From: Ignavibacteria bacterium
Lineage (GTDB): Bacteria; Bacteroidota; Ignavibacteria; OLB7
Reading direction: 5' to 3'
Assembly (NCBI GenBank): GCA_020635205.1
Contig: JACKAE010000001.1
Span: 682,001 to 746,000 of the forward strand
DNA length: 64,000 bases
The translations under genes and the position numbers were made by a program. Positions 33,799 to 41,801 of this stretch are shown in pieces (the stretch's first letter is position 1; each line of letters opens with the position of its first letter). The notes below the pieces were generated by a model that was not told where the DNA came from, ran no database searches, and was given only the letters and a program-made list of their open reading frames with translations.

Positions 33799-33819
33799 GG
33801 TACAACATAGGTCAAACAT
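33799..33819. repeat. Right attachment-site direct repeat
   Basis: Exact 21-bp match to 19416-19436, immediately upstream of the right integrase gene. The adjoining bases (TTATT to the left, CTGACGG to the right) differ from those at the left copy. Confidence 0.85.
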
Positions 33820-33916
33820 CTGACGGTTTAGCATGGGTTTACGTGTAGTCAGGTGAAAGGGAAATGTGGAAAAATTTTCAGGAAAGGACGTTTTTATATA
33901 GGTGGATTCACCTGTT

Positions 33917-34090
33917 CCGGGGATTGGCATCCCCGGAATAAAAAGCGTTCATAGTTCTTCTCGCCCCGAAGGGGCAGAATGGAAGAGAGGCAATGTCAAG
34001 GCTTGCAGCTCAGCCGCCCTTTCAGGGCGGAAGCATCGGATAGCGGATAGAGTCCGTGGAGTGCAGCCTGCGCTTTCTCCACGGCTATGC
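33917..34090 (+). repeat. Composite multi-hairpin dispersed repeat, copy C
   Basis: In order: CCGGGGATTGGCATCCCCGG, GCCCCGAAGGGGC, a block CAATGTCAAGGCTTGCAGCT shared with copy B, CCGCCCTTTCAGGGCGG and a CCGTGGAG...CTCCACGG hairpin containing TGCAGCCTGCG. This is the inverse orientation of copy A. It lies about 100 nt outside the right end of the integrative element. Confidence 0.78.
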
Positions 34091-34410
34091 AGGGGCGCTC
34101 CCTCCAGGAGCAGTTCGATAGGATTCGATTTGGAAGGCTTGGGCGAGAAGACAATTCACACAGATTCCTGAACGACTCAGAGATATTATGTCGCACTCTC
34201 TCGCAAACTGTATTGTCCGGCCGTATACATGAAATGGTATCTACTCTGCTGTCAGTTTGTTCAGTAGTAGTGCGAAGAGTAGAGGCAGAGAGGAAATAAG
34301 CAAAAGTAAAAGTTGAGAAGACTTCCTTCTGTTGATTAGAAGATTCTTGCTGTTAGCGGGATTATCATTCTCTCGCAACAAACAATCGTACTGGGCTTTA
34401 GAGCAAGTAT
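34091..34410. other. Intergenic region without a supported gene
   Basis: It begins with a small GGGGCGCTCC/GGAGC-type inverted segment next to the repeat; nothing else is recognised. Confidence 0.4.
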
Positions 34411-34782
34411 TTATTCCCCACCCACCAACAAATCTACCTGCTCCTCCCCTACTTCCAGAACTAAGTGCTCGGCTCTCCAATCCTCCATCCACTTGTTTGC
34501 TAACACGTAGAGTTTGCCCGATGCTTTCGGACCAGAGACTGAGATGCTGAGGTCCGCATATCCACTTGAGCCAGATGTCTCTACCGAACCCATCGGGAAC
34601 ATCCCATCTTCGATTGGCTCTCCTAAAAGCTCAATTGCTCGGCTATTATTTCGGAGCGTCTCCATCGCCATCTCGTATGCGCCCGATGATTTCAGGAGAG
34701 ACATCACAAAGTAAAAGATGCCACCACCGAAGAGGAGAATGGCAACGCCAACGATGAGAACGACTTTCAGATTGCGGTTCAT
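34411..34782 (-). CDS. Coa1-like (cytochrome oxidase assembly protein 1 family) membrane protein
   Basis: A 123-residue protein with one N-terminal membrane helix (VVLIVGVAILLFGGGIFYFVM) and a small extracytoplasmic domain. The segment LLGEPIEDGMF...GYADLSISVSGPKASGKLYVLA matches the pattern of Coa1/Tim21-like domains (L-G-x-P-I ... G-x-G-x-L-x-V). In bacteria these are small membrane-anchored proteins of uncertain role. It is divergent from the riboswitch-controlled operon to its right. Confidence 0.7.
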   Translation of the reverse strand: MNRNLKVVLIVGVAILLFGGGIFYFVMSLLKSSGAYEMAMETLRNNSRAIELLGEPIEDGMFPMGSVETSGSSGYADLSISVSGPKASGKLYVLANKWMEDWRAEHLVLEVGEEQVDLLVGGE

Positions 34783-34934
34783 AATTCACTCTTCTATTGA
34801 CATTCAGTAGATATTGAACTTGGAGCGACATCTCCTCAACTGTTATATCAGCAACAGAACGAAAGTACAATTTTGTATTCACATCAGATCTTATCACGTT
34901 TCTTCCACTCTTCTTTGAATTTTGAATTTTGCCT

Positions 34935-34966
34935 TTTGAATTCCCTCCCCTCTTTCCCTATCTTGT
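34935..34966 (+). promoter_or_regulatory. Bacteroidetes-type promoter of the cobalamin operon
   Basis: TTTG at 34935-34938 and TATCTTG at 34959-34965, separated by 20 nt, match the Bacteroidetes primary-sigma pattern TTTG-N19-TAnnTTTG. It lies just upstream of the riboswitch, giving a transcript that starts near its P1 helix. The TTTG lies in an AT-rich repeated motif (TTTTGAATTTTG...) also found upstream of dinB and the PP2C gene. Confidence 0.6.
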
Positions 34967-34982
34967 GGCCATTGACAACAAA

Positions 34983-35215
34983 CCGTCAGGTGCTCCGCGT
35001 TATATCAATGGATCGAGTGAATCCAGCGCGGAGAGAATAGGGAACCTCGTGCGTTCAACGTTCTTTCGGGAATTGCGGACAAGTCGAGGGCGGTTGCGCC
35101 GCCGTGACGAGCGACGACCTTCCACGAACAAAGCCACTGCAACAACGCGCCAGCGTCGGTTGTGGGAAGGCTGGAAGTGTCGGTTGACCTCGAAGCCGGA
35201 AGACCTGCCTGATGG
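34983..35215 (+). ncRNA. Cobalamin riboswitch (B12 element)
   Basis: Conserved pieces appear in order: P1 strand CCGTCAGG (34983-34990), a CTCCGCG/CGCGGAG hairpin, GGGAACC, GGTTGCGCCGCCGTGACG, GCCACTG, GGGAAGG and the B12 box AGCCGGAAGACCTGCC (35194-35209), then CCTGATGG closing P1 (8 bp with one G-U). This is the adenosylcobalamin aptamer layout. It precedes a surface propeller/TonB-receptor operon, so intracellular cobalamin should repress that operon. Confidence 0.92.
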
Positions 35216-35224
35216 TGCTCATCG

Positions 35225-35266
35225 CACGTTGCCGAACGGTAACGTGGCCCCTTCGCCAAAAGGGGT
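35225..35266 (+). promoter_or_regulatory. Hairpins downstream of the riboswitch (likely expression platform)
   Basis: CACGTTGCC/GGTAACGTG with a GAAC loop, then CCCCTT/AAGGGG. No T-run follows, so control may be by folding of the leader or translation. The first gene starts about 150 nt further on. Confidence 0.5.
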
Positions 35267-35417
35267 GGTGAGGGAATAACCCAACCATAGAGGTTTGTCG
35301 TTTCAATGAAGAGTGCTCCTTCAAAGCTACTCTCTCATCAGCAGCGATTCCGGTTCTATTTCCTGCCCTCGTAATCCATCTGTCCGTATGGCAATCGGAC
35401 GAGAGACTACAATTGCC

Positions 35418-37805
35418 ATGAACAATCTATCTACTCTTGTGCTCCAGAAAAGGGTCAGAAACTACCCTCTTCTCTTTCTGATCGCGTTGTTATCTGTAGC
35501 TTCAATTTCTTCTGCCCAAGTACTGACACTGGAAGATCCTTTGACAGCAGGCCTCGGTTCCAGTGAAGTTATTGTGGGTTCCCAAGGGCGGGTTCATGTT
35601 CTGACCACTGGTCAAGATGTGAATTTCAACGGTGAGTACGAAAGTACAGGAGGAGACATTTCTGCTGGATGGTATGTATTTAATTCGGATGGGAATCTGG
35701 TTGACTCCCTGATCTTCGAAACGTTCTTCAATGACTTTCCAATCAGAGTCGGCGCTGATCTCCAGTCAAAAATTCTCTATCTCCCCATTCGGGGACGTGT
35801 ACAGGCCTACGATATGGGGACTCTGGAGTTGGTGGACGACACAGTTGTCGCCGAACGGTTTTCTGCTGTCTCTTGGGATCCAGTCTCCAAGTGGTTGGTT
35901 CTCTCCCGTCGTGCTTCGGACTTTACGAGTCCGGGAAGAACCGTTATCTACAGTCCAGCTAACGATCTTGTCCTCGCCGATATGGTTGCCGGAGTGAACC
36001 CGGCAATGGCAGTCTTCGACAGAGATGATGAGAGGGGGGAGGATCACATCTACGCGCTCAACGAGGGAGGACTGGGGGAAGGAAACTCTTCACTTACCCG
36101 TATCGCCTACGCTTCGAATATCTACGGTGCAGTCAACAAGAAGGAGCTTGGTGGTGGAGGGAAAGAGGTCTTGTACGATGAAGCTGGAGGGCGCACCTTT
36201 ATTCTGATTCCTCAAGCCGGAATTATCAGAGTTCTGGATGCGACAACGCAGAAAGAGCTTTCCTACTCGCCAATTGAATTAGATGATGTGACACAACCCC
36301 GTGCTCTCTCTGTTAATAGAGATGATCTCTGGGTTTCGTCGTGGGATCAAGGTTTGCGAAAGTTCTCTCTCGGTAGTAATGAAGAGGGAGCTATTAAGCT
36401 TCCGGGCAAAGGAGAGGGGATCGCTCAGTTGAACAAACGTCTCTTCGTTGCAATCTCTTATGCAAAAGACTCTTTCGATCCTGACTCGACACTTGTTGTG
36501 CTTGACAGCAAGACAGGGGAGCCAATCGATACCATCGTTGTTGGGGTTAACCCAATCTCCGTCTTTGCAAACGGAGCCGACAGCACGATTGTCGTGATTG
36601 GTTCTGGAGAGGAGGGGAAAGGAGAGGGATGGTGGAAGCAGATCAATGCGACGACCTTGGAGACAATTGCTTCTGGTCCACTTCCGGCCTCGGCTTCAAC
36701 ACCTGTGCAGGGTGCATTTGATGTCGCGAGTCAAACGCTCGCAGTAATCGGTGGAGACACTCTTTACACTATCGACCTTCGCACCGATACCGACATTCTT
36801 TCACCCCTCTACGTTGGCTCGAACGAACTCTTCTCTCACATCGCTAACGGTGACGGACATTGGCTTCTGACAAACTACCCCGGCGACTTTGTACCGGAGC
36901 CTGCCCGACTCTATGCGGTTGAGAAGGAGACCGGGAGGTTAACAGGAAGTGTTGTCGGGGGTATCAGTGTTCAGTTGATCCCGGCACGTGCAAAGCCTAC
37001 AGCGGAGGGGGGCTTTGCTTTCTACCTGATACCGGAACAGAATGCTGGCGGATCGAATGCCCCCTTGATCTTCGGTGAATATCAACCGGAATTGTTCAGG
37101 GGTGAACTTGGAGATGGAGCCAACCACATTGTTCACGAAAGAGGGTACATAGATAACAAGGACACGTGGATAACTGCAGTGACGTTGAACGGTTCGCACG
37201 AAGTTGTGCGGCTGAGTCTCGACAAGGCGTACGAAGTTGTCCAGAGAATTCCTACTGGCACTTCAGGTTTCGACGGGCCGAGATCAGCAGTGTTATCACC
37301 ACAGTCAATTTATGGCAACCTTCTCTTCGTCTCCACCTATTCCAGCAACGTTATCGTTATCTCGCTGGAAGATTGGGGGGATCAACCATACCCAGTTGAT
37401 ATTGACGGTAAAGGAGAAGGGATGGCAATGGCTGGAGAATATCTCTATGTAGCCAATGCTTTCGAGAAGGATACCTACAATCCGAGTTCACTGGTCTCGA
37501 GAATCTATGTCGACTTATCCGATGGGGTTGATGACATTCAACAGATTGTCTCTTCTGTCCGAAGCTACCCGAACCCGACATCTGGGGACGTACTCTTCGC
37601 CTTCACGTTGGAGGCTCCGGCTCACGTCGGCGTTATCCTCTACGATCCACTCGGCAGATTGATTGGAGAATATGTCGACAGAGAGTTCGAAGCCGGAGCG
37701 CACACAGTTCCAGTCGATCTCAAGAGTCTGCCAGTCGGTTCCTATATCTGCCGCTTTAGCATTGATGGTGTGGCCATCTCGAAAACAGTCGAGGTGGTAC
37801 GATGA
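35418..37805 (+). CDS. T9SS-sorted beta-propeller protein in a cobalamin uptake operon
   Basis: A 795-residue secreted protein. The signal peptide ends near SVASISSAQ and is followed by a YncE/YVTN-like beta-propeller (repeated units such as LVVLDSKTGEPIDTIVVGVNPISVF). The last 80 residues are a T9SS type A domain (VRSYPNPTSGDVLFAF ... LPVGSYICRFSIDG). In Bacteroides the surface propeller BtuG binds cobalamin for BtuB but is a lipoprotein; here the propeller would be delivered by T9SS instead. The ATG at 35418 fits the signal peptide; an ATG at 35388 is possible. Its stop overlaps the next start (ATGA). Cobalamin binding is inferred from the riboswitch and neighbours. Confidence 0.85.
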   Translation: MNNLSTLVLQKRVRNYPLLFLIALLSVASISSAQVLTLEDPLTAGLGSSEVIVGSQGRVHVLTTGQDVNFNGEYESTGGDISAGWYVFNSDGNLVDSLIFETFFNDFPIRVGADLQSKILYLPIRGRVQAYDMGTLELVDDTVVAERFSAVSWDPVSKWLVLSRRASDFTSPGRTVIYSPANDLVLADMVAGVNPAMAVFDRDDERGEDHIYALNEGGLGEGNSSLTRIAYASNIYGAVNKKELGGGGKEVLYDEAGGRTFILIPQAGIIRVLDATTQKELSYSPIELDDVTQPRALSVNRDDLWVSSWDQGLRKFSLGSNEEGAIKLPGKGEGIAQLNKRLFVAISYAKDSFDPDSTLVVLDSKTGEPIDTIVVGVNPISVFANGADSTIVVIGSGEEGKGEGWWKQINATTLETIASGPLPASASTPVQGAFDVASQTLAVIGGDTLYTIDLRTDTDILSPLYVGSNELFSHIANGDGHWLLTNYPGDFVPEPARLYAVEKETGRLTGSVVGGISVQLIPARAKPTAEGGFAFYLIPEQNAGGSNAPLIFGEYQPELFRGELGDGANHIVHERGYIDNKDTWITAVTLNGSHEVVRLSLDKAYEVVQRIPTGTSGFDGPRSAVLSPQSIYGNLLFVSTYSSNVIVISLEDWGDQPYPVDIDGKGEGMAMAGEYLYVANAFEKDTYNPSSLVSRIYVDLSDGVDDIQQIVSSVRSYPNPTSGDVLFAFTLEAPAHVGVILYDPLGRLIGEYVDREFEAGAHTVPVDLKSLPVGSYICRFSIDGVAISKTVEVVR

Positions 37806-38557
37806 GTGACGTAAATAGTCAGAGAAGAGAAGGGTGGGGGAGAAGAACTCTCCGCCTCTCCGTACTGGTATGTCTGTTGATAGTGGTAGCGACTTCCACA
37901 ACCTGCGCCCAACCCTGGACGCCGGACGCTGTAGATTCATATGTGGTAGGTGAAGGAGGGGGGAGGGGAGAAACAAACCTTCCCGACAACGTGCTCGGTC
38001 TACCCGATGTTTCGGCTCGCGACGATGTTCCAACAATTGATCCAGCTCAAGTCCTTTCCCTCGGTCTCGGAGGGGAGATCGTTCTCCGCTTCGATCAAGC
38101 AATGATTGTGGACGGTCCGGGAGTTGACTTTACTGTCTTCGAGAATCCGTTTATCTATACCCTTGGGGGCAAGGAACGTATCTATGCCGAACCGGGGGAG
38201 GTTTCCGTCAGTCAAGATGGAATCGAGTTTTTCCCCTTTCCGTTCGACTCCCTCTCTCTTGAAGGGTGTGCCGGAGTGACGCCAACCAGAGGAGATATGG
38301 ATCCCCGGAACCCAGCTATCTCAGGGGGAGATGGGTTTGACTTAGCTGAGATCGGTCTCGACTCGATTCGGTTCATCCGCATTCGGGATGTGAGTGCAAT
38401 CATAAAGGGGAACAGTGCCCACCCTTTCTACGATGCAACGGTCAATGGCTTTGATCTCGATGCAGTAGTTGGTGTGAACGTTCTCTCTCTTATCGATAAT
38501 CTGACGGGAGTAGAGGATCAACGGTCGGGAGGAGGGGTGTCCCTTGATTTGCGATGA
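37802..38557 (+). CDS. Secreted surface protein of the cobalamin operon
   Basis: A 251-residue exported protein with a signal peptide (LRLSVLVCLLIVVATSTTCAQ). The body is a beta-rich domain with VVGEGGG...LPDNVLGLPD, ENPFIY and GFDLAEIGLDSIRFIRIRD, a pattern I recall from unnamed cell surface proteins encoded beside TonB receptors and propellers in Bacteroidota. It has no T9SS domain; the C terminus ends shortly after GVNVLSLIDNLTGVE. Both ends overlap the neighbouring genes by ATGA, so it is translationally coupled to the propeller and the receptor and probably works with them at the cell surface. Confidence 0.8.
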   Translation: MSDVNSQRREGWGRRTLRLSVLVCLLIVVATSTTCAQPWTPDAVDSYVVGEGGGRGETNLPDNVLGLPDVSARDDVPTIDPAQVLSLGLGGEIVLRFDQAMIVDGPGVDFTVFENPFIYTLGGKERIYAEPGEVSVSQDGIEFFPFPFDSLSLEGCAGVTPTRGDMDPRNPAISGGDGFDLAEIGLDSIRFIRIRDVSAIIKGNSAHPFYDATVNGFDLDAVVGVNVLSLIDNLTGVEDQRSGGGVSLDLR

Positions 38558-40575
38558 GAGATTCATATAGGGTCACGCAAAGGCGCAAAGGCGCAAAGGG
38601 GCAACCAGGAGTACAGTTCGTACTCTTCATTCTCCTGCTTGCCGGGCAGCCCGTAGTAGCACTGTCTCAAGCAGATACGGTTGGGGTCGACACTGTAGAG
38701 TCAAGGGTGATGCCTCCGGTGACAGTGATTGGTTCGCGCCTTCTTTCTGGTGAGGGGAATGTGGGGCAGGCAAGTTCACTGATTCTGCGTGAACAGATCG
38801 AGGCGACTGGTGCGCGCGATCTCGCCGACGCAGTTACGTTCTCTCCCGGTCTCTACGTGAAACGCTATGGTGGTCTCGGCGGCCTGCGCACCCTCTCGCT
38901 GCGGGGTACTGCCTCCGAAGGAACAACCCTTCTCATCGATGGCGTCCGCTATCGAAGCAGTGCGGAGGGAGGCTTCGACCTTGGGAATATTCCTGCTGAT
39001 GTTGTCGAAGGGGTAGAGATCATTCGAGGAGGAGATGCCGCGGTCTTGGGGGGGAACTCGCTCGGGGGTGGAATCAACGTGATTACCAACAGCCGATCTC
39101 GTAAACCTCGACTGCGGGGTACTCTCGCTGCCGGTTCGTTTGGCGAAGCGAGTGTTGGTATCGGAGGGGGTGGCCTGATCGACAACCATCACTCAATAGA
39201 CGCAAGTTTCTCACTGACAGAGAGTGAAGGAGATTACCCCTTCTCGTTCAACGAATTTGGGGAGACTACCGTAATCAGTCGCGAGAATGGTCAGTTCTCA
39301 AATCTTTTCGGTCGGCTTGGGTGGAAGTTCTTGCCTGAAGAATCGCCGTGGGAAGTTGGGGCTGCGTTGCAAGGATATTGGACAAGTCGAGGAGTGCCAG
39401 GTGCGGTAGTGCAGGGGAGCCGTGAACGGCTTCGCGCTCGACTTGAGGAGGGCGATCTCTTCGGCATGGTGCGGGGGGCGAGATCGTTCGACAGAGTAAC
39501 CCTGACAGCCGCAGCTACCGGTCGTCTGAATAGATTGCGATATAGTGATCCTGATGACCGGGCAGGTGGTGTGAACGGAGTTGACAACAGATACGATTTA
39601 GGAAACGTTAACGTCATTGGGCGGCTTCTTTGGTTCCCCGACGACCAAATGTCGGTGGGAGCAAACGTAGAGCTGGAGTACATTCAGCTTCAAGGTGACA
39701 ATCTTGATCCGGCTGTTGCCGATGGTGTGGAACGTCAACGTGTTGGCGGCCTTGTGCGTGGCAGTCGGGTCTTCTTTAATAGAGTAGGGGGGGAGTCTCT
39801 CCGCCTCGACGCAGCACTTCGCTACGATCTCTTTACCGACCTCGATCCAGAGCTTGCGCCATCTATTGGTCTTCTCTGGAAACCCTTTTCACACTCACTT
39901 GGCCTACGTGGTCACGCTGCCATCAACTATCGAGCACCAACATTTAGCGAGCAGTATTATCTGAACTTCGGGAATGCTAATCTGAAGACAGAACACTCTC
40001 GCAGTCTAAGTGGAGGCGTTGTCTATCAGCCAGTTGATGAGTTCACTGTGGAATCAACGCTCTTCACCATTGACACACGGGATCGCATTATTGCTGTCCC
40101 TCGCTCTCCTGTTAGTTGGAGTGCTCAGAACATTGGTAGCGTCCTCTCGCGTGGAGTAGAGTTCGGAGTTGCTGGAACCCTTTTCCAGAACCTTCTCTCC
40201 GGTTCACTCTCCTACACGCTGATGAAAACAGAAGATCGTTCCGGGGGGATTACTGACGGTCACCTGATCCCCTACGCGCCGCAGGAATTGTTCAACGGCA
40301 CTGTCACTCTCAGCAAGTGGAATTTCTCTCTGACTGGGTCGTGGGAGTACGTCAGCCACCGCCACCCCCTCTCCTTTAACACGCCCGAAAGCGCACTCCC
40401 CCACTATGTGTTGGTAGATGTTGGCATTGCAAAGGAAATTCGTTTCGGTAGGCTGGAGTTCACCGGACGACTCAACCTCTCCAATCTGTTCGATGAAGAA
40501 TATCAAGTTGTCCGAAACTACCCAATGCCGGGAAGAAGTCTTAGGGTTGAAGCAAGCGTTGTGTGGGGAGGATAG
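38554..40575 (+). CDS. BtuB-like TonB-dependent outer membrane receptor
   Basis: A 673-residue receptor. After a signal peptide ending at ALSQA comes a TonB-box-like stretch (MPPVTVIGSRL), a plug domain (ARDLADAVTFSPGLYVK; LSLRGTASEGTTLLIDGVRY; VEGVEIIRGGDAAVLGGNSLGGGINVIT) and a beta-barrel that ends YQVVRNYPMPGRSLRVEASV, close to the BtuB C terminus. Riboswitch control and adjacent propeller proteins support cobalamin or another corrinoid as ligand. The N terminus is encoded by a CAAAGGCG tandem motif (QRRKGAKG), a repeat-like sequence. The start overlaps the previous stop (ATGA). Uptake would need TonB/ExbB and an inner-membrane BtuCD, not present here. Confidence 0.9.
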   Translation: MRDSYRVTQRRKGAKGQPGVQFVLFILLLAGQPVVALSQADTVGVDTVESRVMPPVTVIGSRLLSGEGNVGQASSLILREQIEATGARDLADAVTFSPGLYVKRYGGLGGLRTLSLRGTASEGTTLLIDGVRYRSSAEGGFDLGNIPADVVEGVEIIRGGDAAVLGGNSLGGGINVITNSRSRKPRLRGTLAAGSFGEASVGIGGGGLIDNHHSIDASFSLTESEGDYPFSFNEFGETTVISRENGQFSNLFGRLGWKFLPEESPWEVGAALQGYWTSRGVPGAVVQGSRERLRARLEEGDLFGMVRGARSFDRVTLTAAATGRLNRLRYSDPDDRAGGVNGVDNRYDLGNVNVIGRLLWFPDDQMSVGANVELEYIQLQGDNLDPAVADGVERQRVGGLVRGSRVFFNRVGGESLRLDAALRYDLFTDLDPELAPSIGLLWKPFSHSLGLRGHAAINYRAPTFSEQYYLNFGNANLKTEHSRSLSGGVVYQPVDEFTVESTLFTIDTRDRIIAVPRSPVSWSAQNIGSVLSRGVEFGVAGTLFQNLLSGSLSYTLMKTEDRSGGITDGHLIPYAPQELFNGTVTLSKWNFSLTGSWEYVSHRHPLSFNTPESALPHYVLVDVGIAKEIRFGRLEFTGRLNLSNLFDEEYQVVRNYPMPGRSLRVEASVVWGG

Positions 40576-40644
40576 GTGTATTTCAGATTGAGGATCTGGG
40601 ATTTTGGATTGGGGAAATCAGAGGTGAGCGTAGTGAAAAACGAT

Positions 40645-41775
40645 ATGAAGTATAAGAGTGCAGATAAGAACAGAAGGGGAAGAGGAATTTGGGGCAGTTG
40701 TCTGCTTCTCGCCTTCTTCTCGATTGGTTGTATTCCCGATCCGGTTGTGCCCAATCAAGGAAAGATTGATGGGGCACTTGCCGGGGTCGTCGTCGTCAAC
40801 CAAGGTGTCTGGCGTGGTGACAATGCGAGCTTGACACTCTACGACAGCGAGGGAGATACTGCCTTTACCGACTGGTTCTCTCGCCAGAACAATGGATTGC
40901 GAATTGGAGATACGGGGAACGACATCGTGGTTCGGAGTGATCGTGCCTACGTTGCCGTCTCCCAATCTTCAGTTGTGGAGATACTTGCTCTGCCGAGTGG
41001 AGAATCGCTCGGTCGGATTCGTCTTCCTGCCGGAACGTTCCCACAACAACTTCTCATCCTGAACGATTCAGTCGGCTGGGTCTCTTCGCTCGACGATGAT
41101 GCAGTCTATCAATTCAATCCTCGAGCAATGGAGGTGGGGCGTCGAGTTGCCGTTGGTCCAGCACCAGAAGGAATTGCCTATGCAGCCGAACGTCTCTTCG
41201 TCGCAAACTCTGGTCTCGGAGCGCTGCGAGCCACTGAGCCGGGGGCAGGGACAATCTCAGTGATCGACCCCGAGTCTGGCAATCAACTGGGCGCTGTTGA
41301 AATAGAGGGGAACTTGCGTGATCTTCACTACTTCCCAACCATTGGAAATCTCTACTGTTTCGTCGGGGCAGCACTTCCCGACACAGCTAATAGTGGGCTG
41401 GTGGAGATCGATCCGGTAACGTTAAGGATCAAACGTCGTTGGAATGTTTCGGGTGCTTGGGAAATTGGCTTCGACGAGGTTAGGGGAAGTGCTTACGTGA
41501 TTGCCGAGGGAGGAATCTTTCGGATTGACCTTCTGGAAGTTGGTATCATTCCCGACAGCAATCTACCGATTCCATTTCTCGCTTCTTCCTTTTCTACACT
41601 CCGCGAGGAAGTTCCACACAGCATTGCAATCTCTCCGGCAGGCGAAGTCTTCGTTGGCATTGCCCGCGGCTACTATTCTGCTCCGGGAAGAGTTGATCGA
41701 TATAGTCGAGAGGGGAAATTCCTCGGCAGCTTTCCTACAGGATTGAATCCGACCGCCTTTGGATTTTTGTTGTAG
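40645..41775 (+). CDS. Beta-propeller lipoprotein (YncE/DUF5074-like)
   Basis: A 376-residue protein with a lipobox (FFSIGC) after a short signal peptide. The body consists of repeated propeller blades (GNDIVVRSDRAYVAVSQSSVVEIL; PAPEGIAYAAERLFVANSG; GTISVIDPESGNQLGAVEI). It closely fits the surface lipoprotein that accompanies BtuB in Bacteroidota cobalamin loci (BtuG-like), so it is probably the second corrinoid-capturing component. The ATG at 40645 is chosen because it gives the proper signal peptide; the frame opens 23 codons earlier in a sequence related to the heptamer-array leaders (GGGATTTTGGATTGGGG). Confidence 0.82.
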   Translation: MKYKSADKNRRGRGIWGSCLLLAFFSIGCIPDPVVPNQGKIDGALAGVVVVNQGVWRGDNASLTLYDSEGDTAFTDWFSRQNNGLRIGDTGNDIVVRSDRAYVAVSQSSVVEILALPSGESLGRIRLPAGTFPQQLLILNDSVGWVSSLDDDAVYQFNPRAMEVGRRVAVGPAPEGIAYAAERLFVANSGLGALRATEPGAGTISVIDPESGNQLGAVEIEGNLRDLHYFPTIGNLYCFVGAALPDTANSGLVEIDPVTLRIKRRWNVSGAWEIGFDEVRGSAYVIAEGGIFRIDLLEVGIIPDSNLPIPFLASSFSTLREEVPHSIAISPAGEVFVGIARGYYSAPGRVDRYSREGKFLGSFPTGLNPTAFGFLL

Positions 41776-41801
41776 GGAAATCCGTATCCCTATTTTTGTC
41801 C

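Larger units (their letters stand above)
19416..33819. mobile_element. Integrative element of about 14.4 kb with two tyrosine recombinases
   Basis: A 21-bp exact direct repeat marks both ends, and a tyrosine recombinase gene lies just inside each end. Between them are an XRE regulator, two T9SS-exported proteins, two tandem small paralogs and unrecognised cargo. Base composition and codon use differ visibly from the flanks: the left 10 kb is rich in G/C-ending codons, whereas the cargo at 31.2-32.4 kb is AT-rich, so the element is itself mosaic. There is no conjugation, relaxase, phage capsid or replication gene, so it is a mobilisable or integrase-only island. The insertion site is intergenic and not a tRNA. 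Confidence 0.8.

Noticed and set aside
34200..34410. tRNA gene as the integration target of the island
   Set aside because: No T-loop GTTCRANNC with matching acceptor stem is found beside either attachment repeat.
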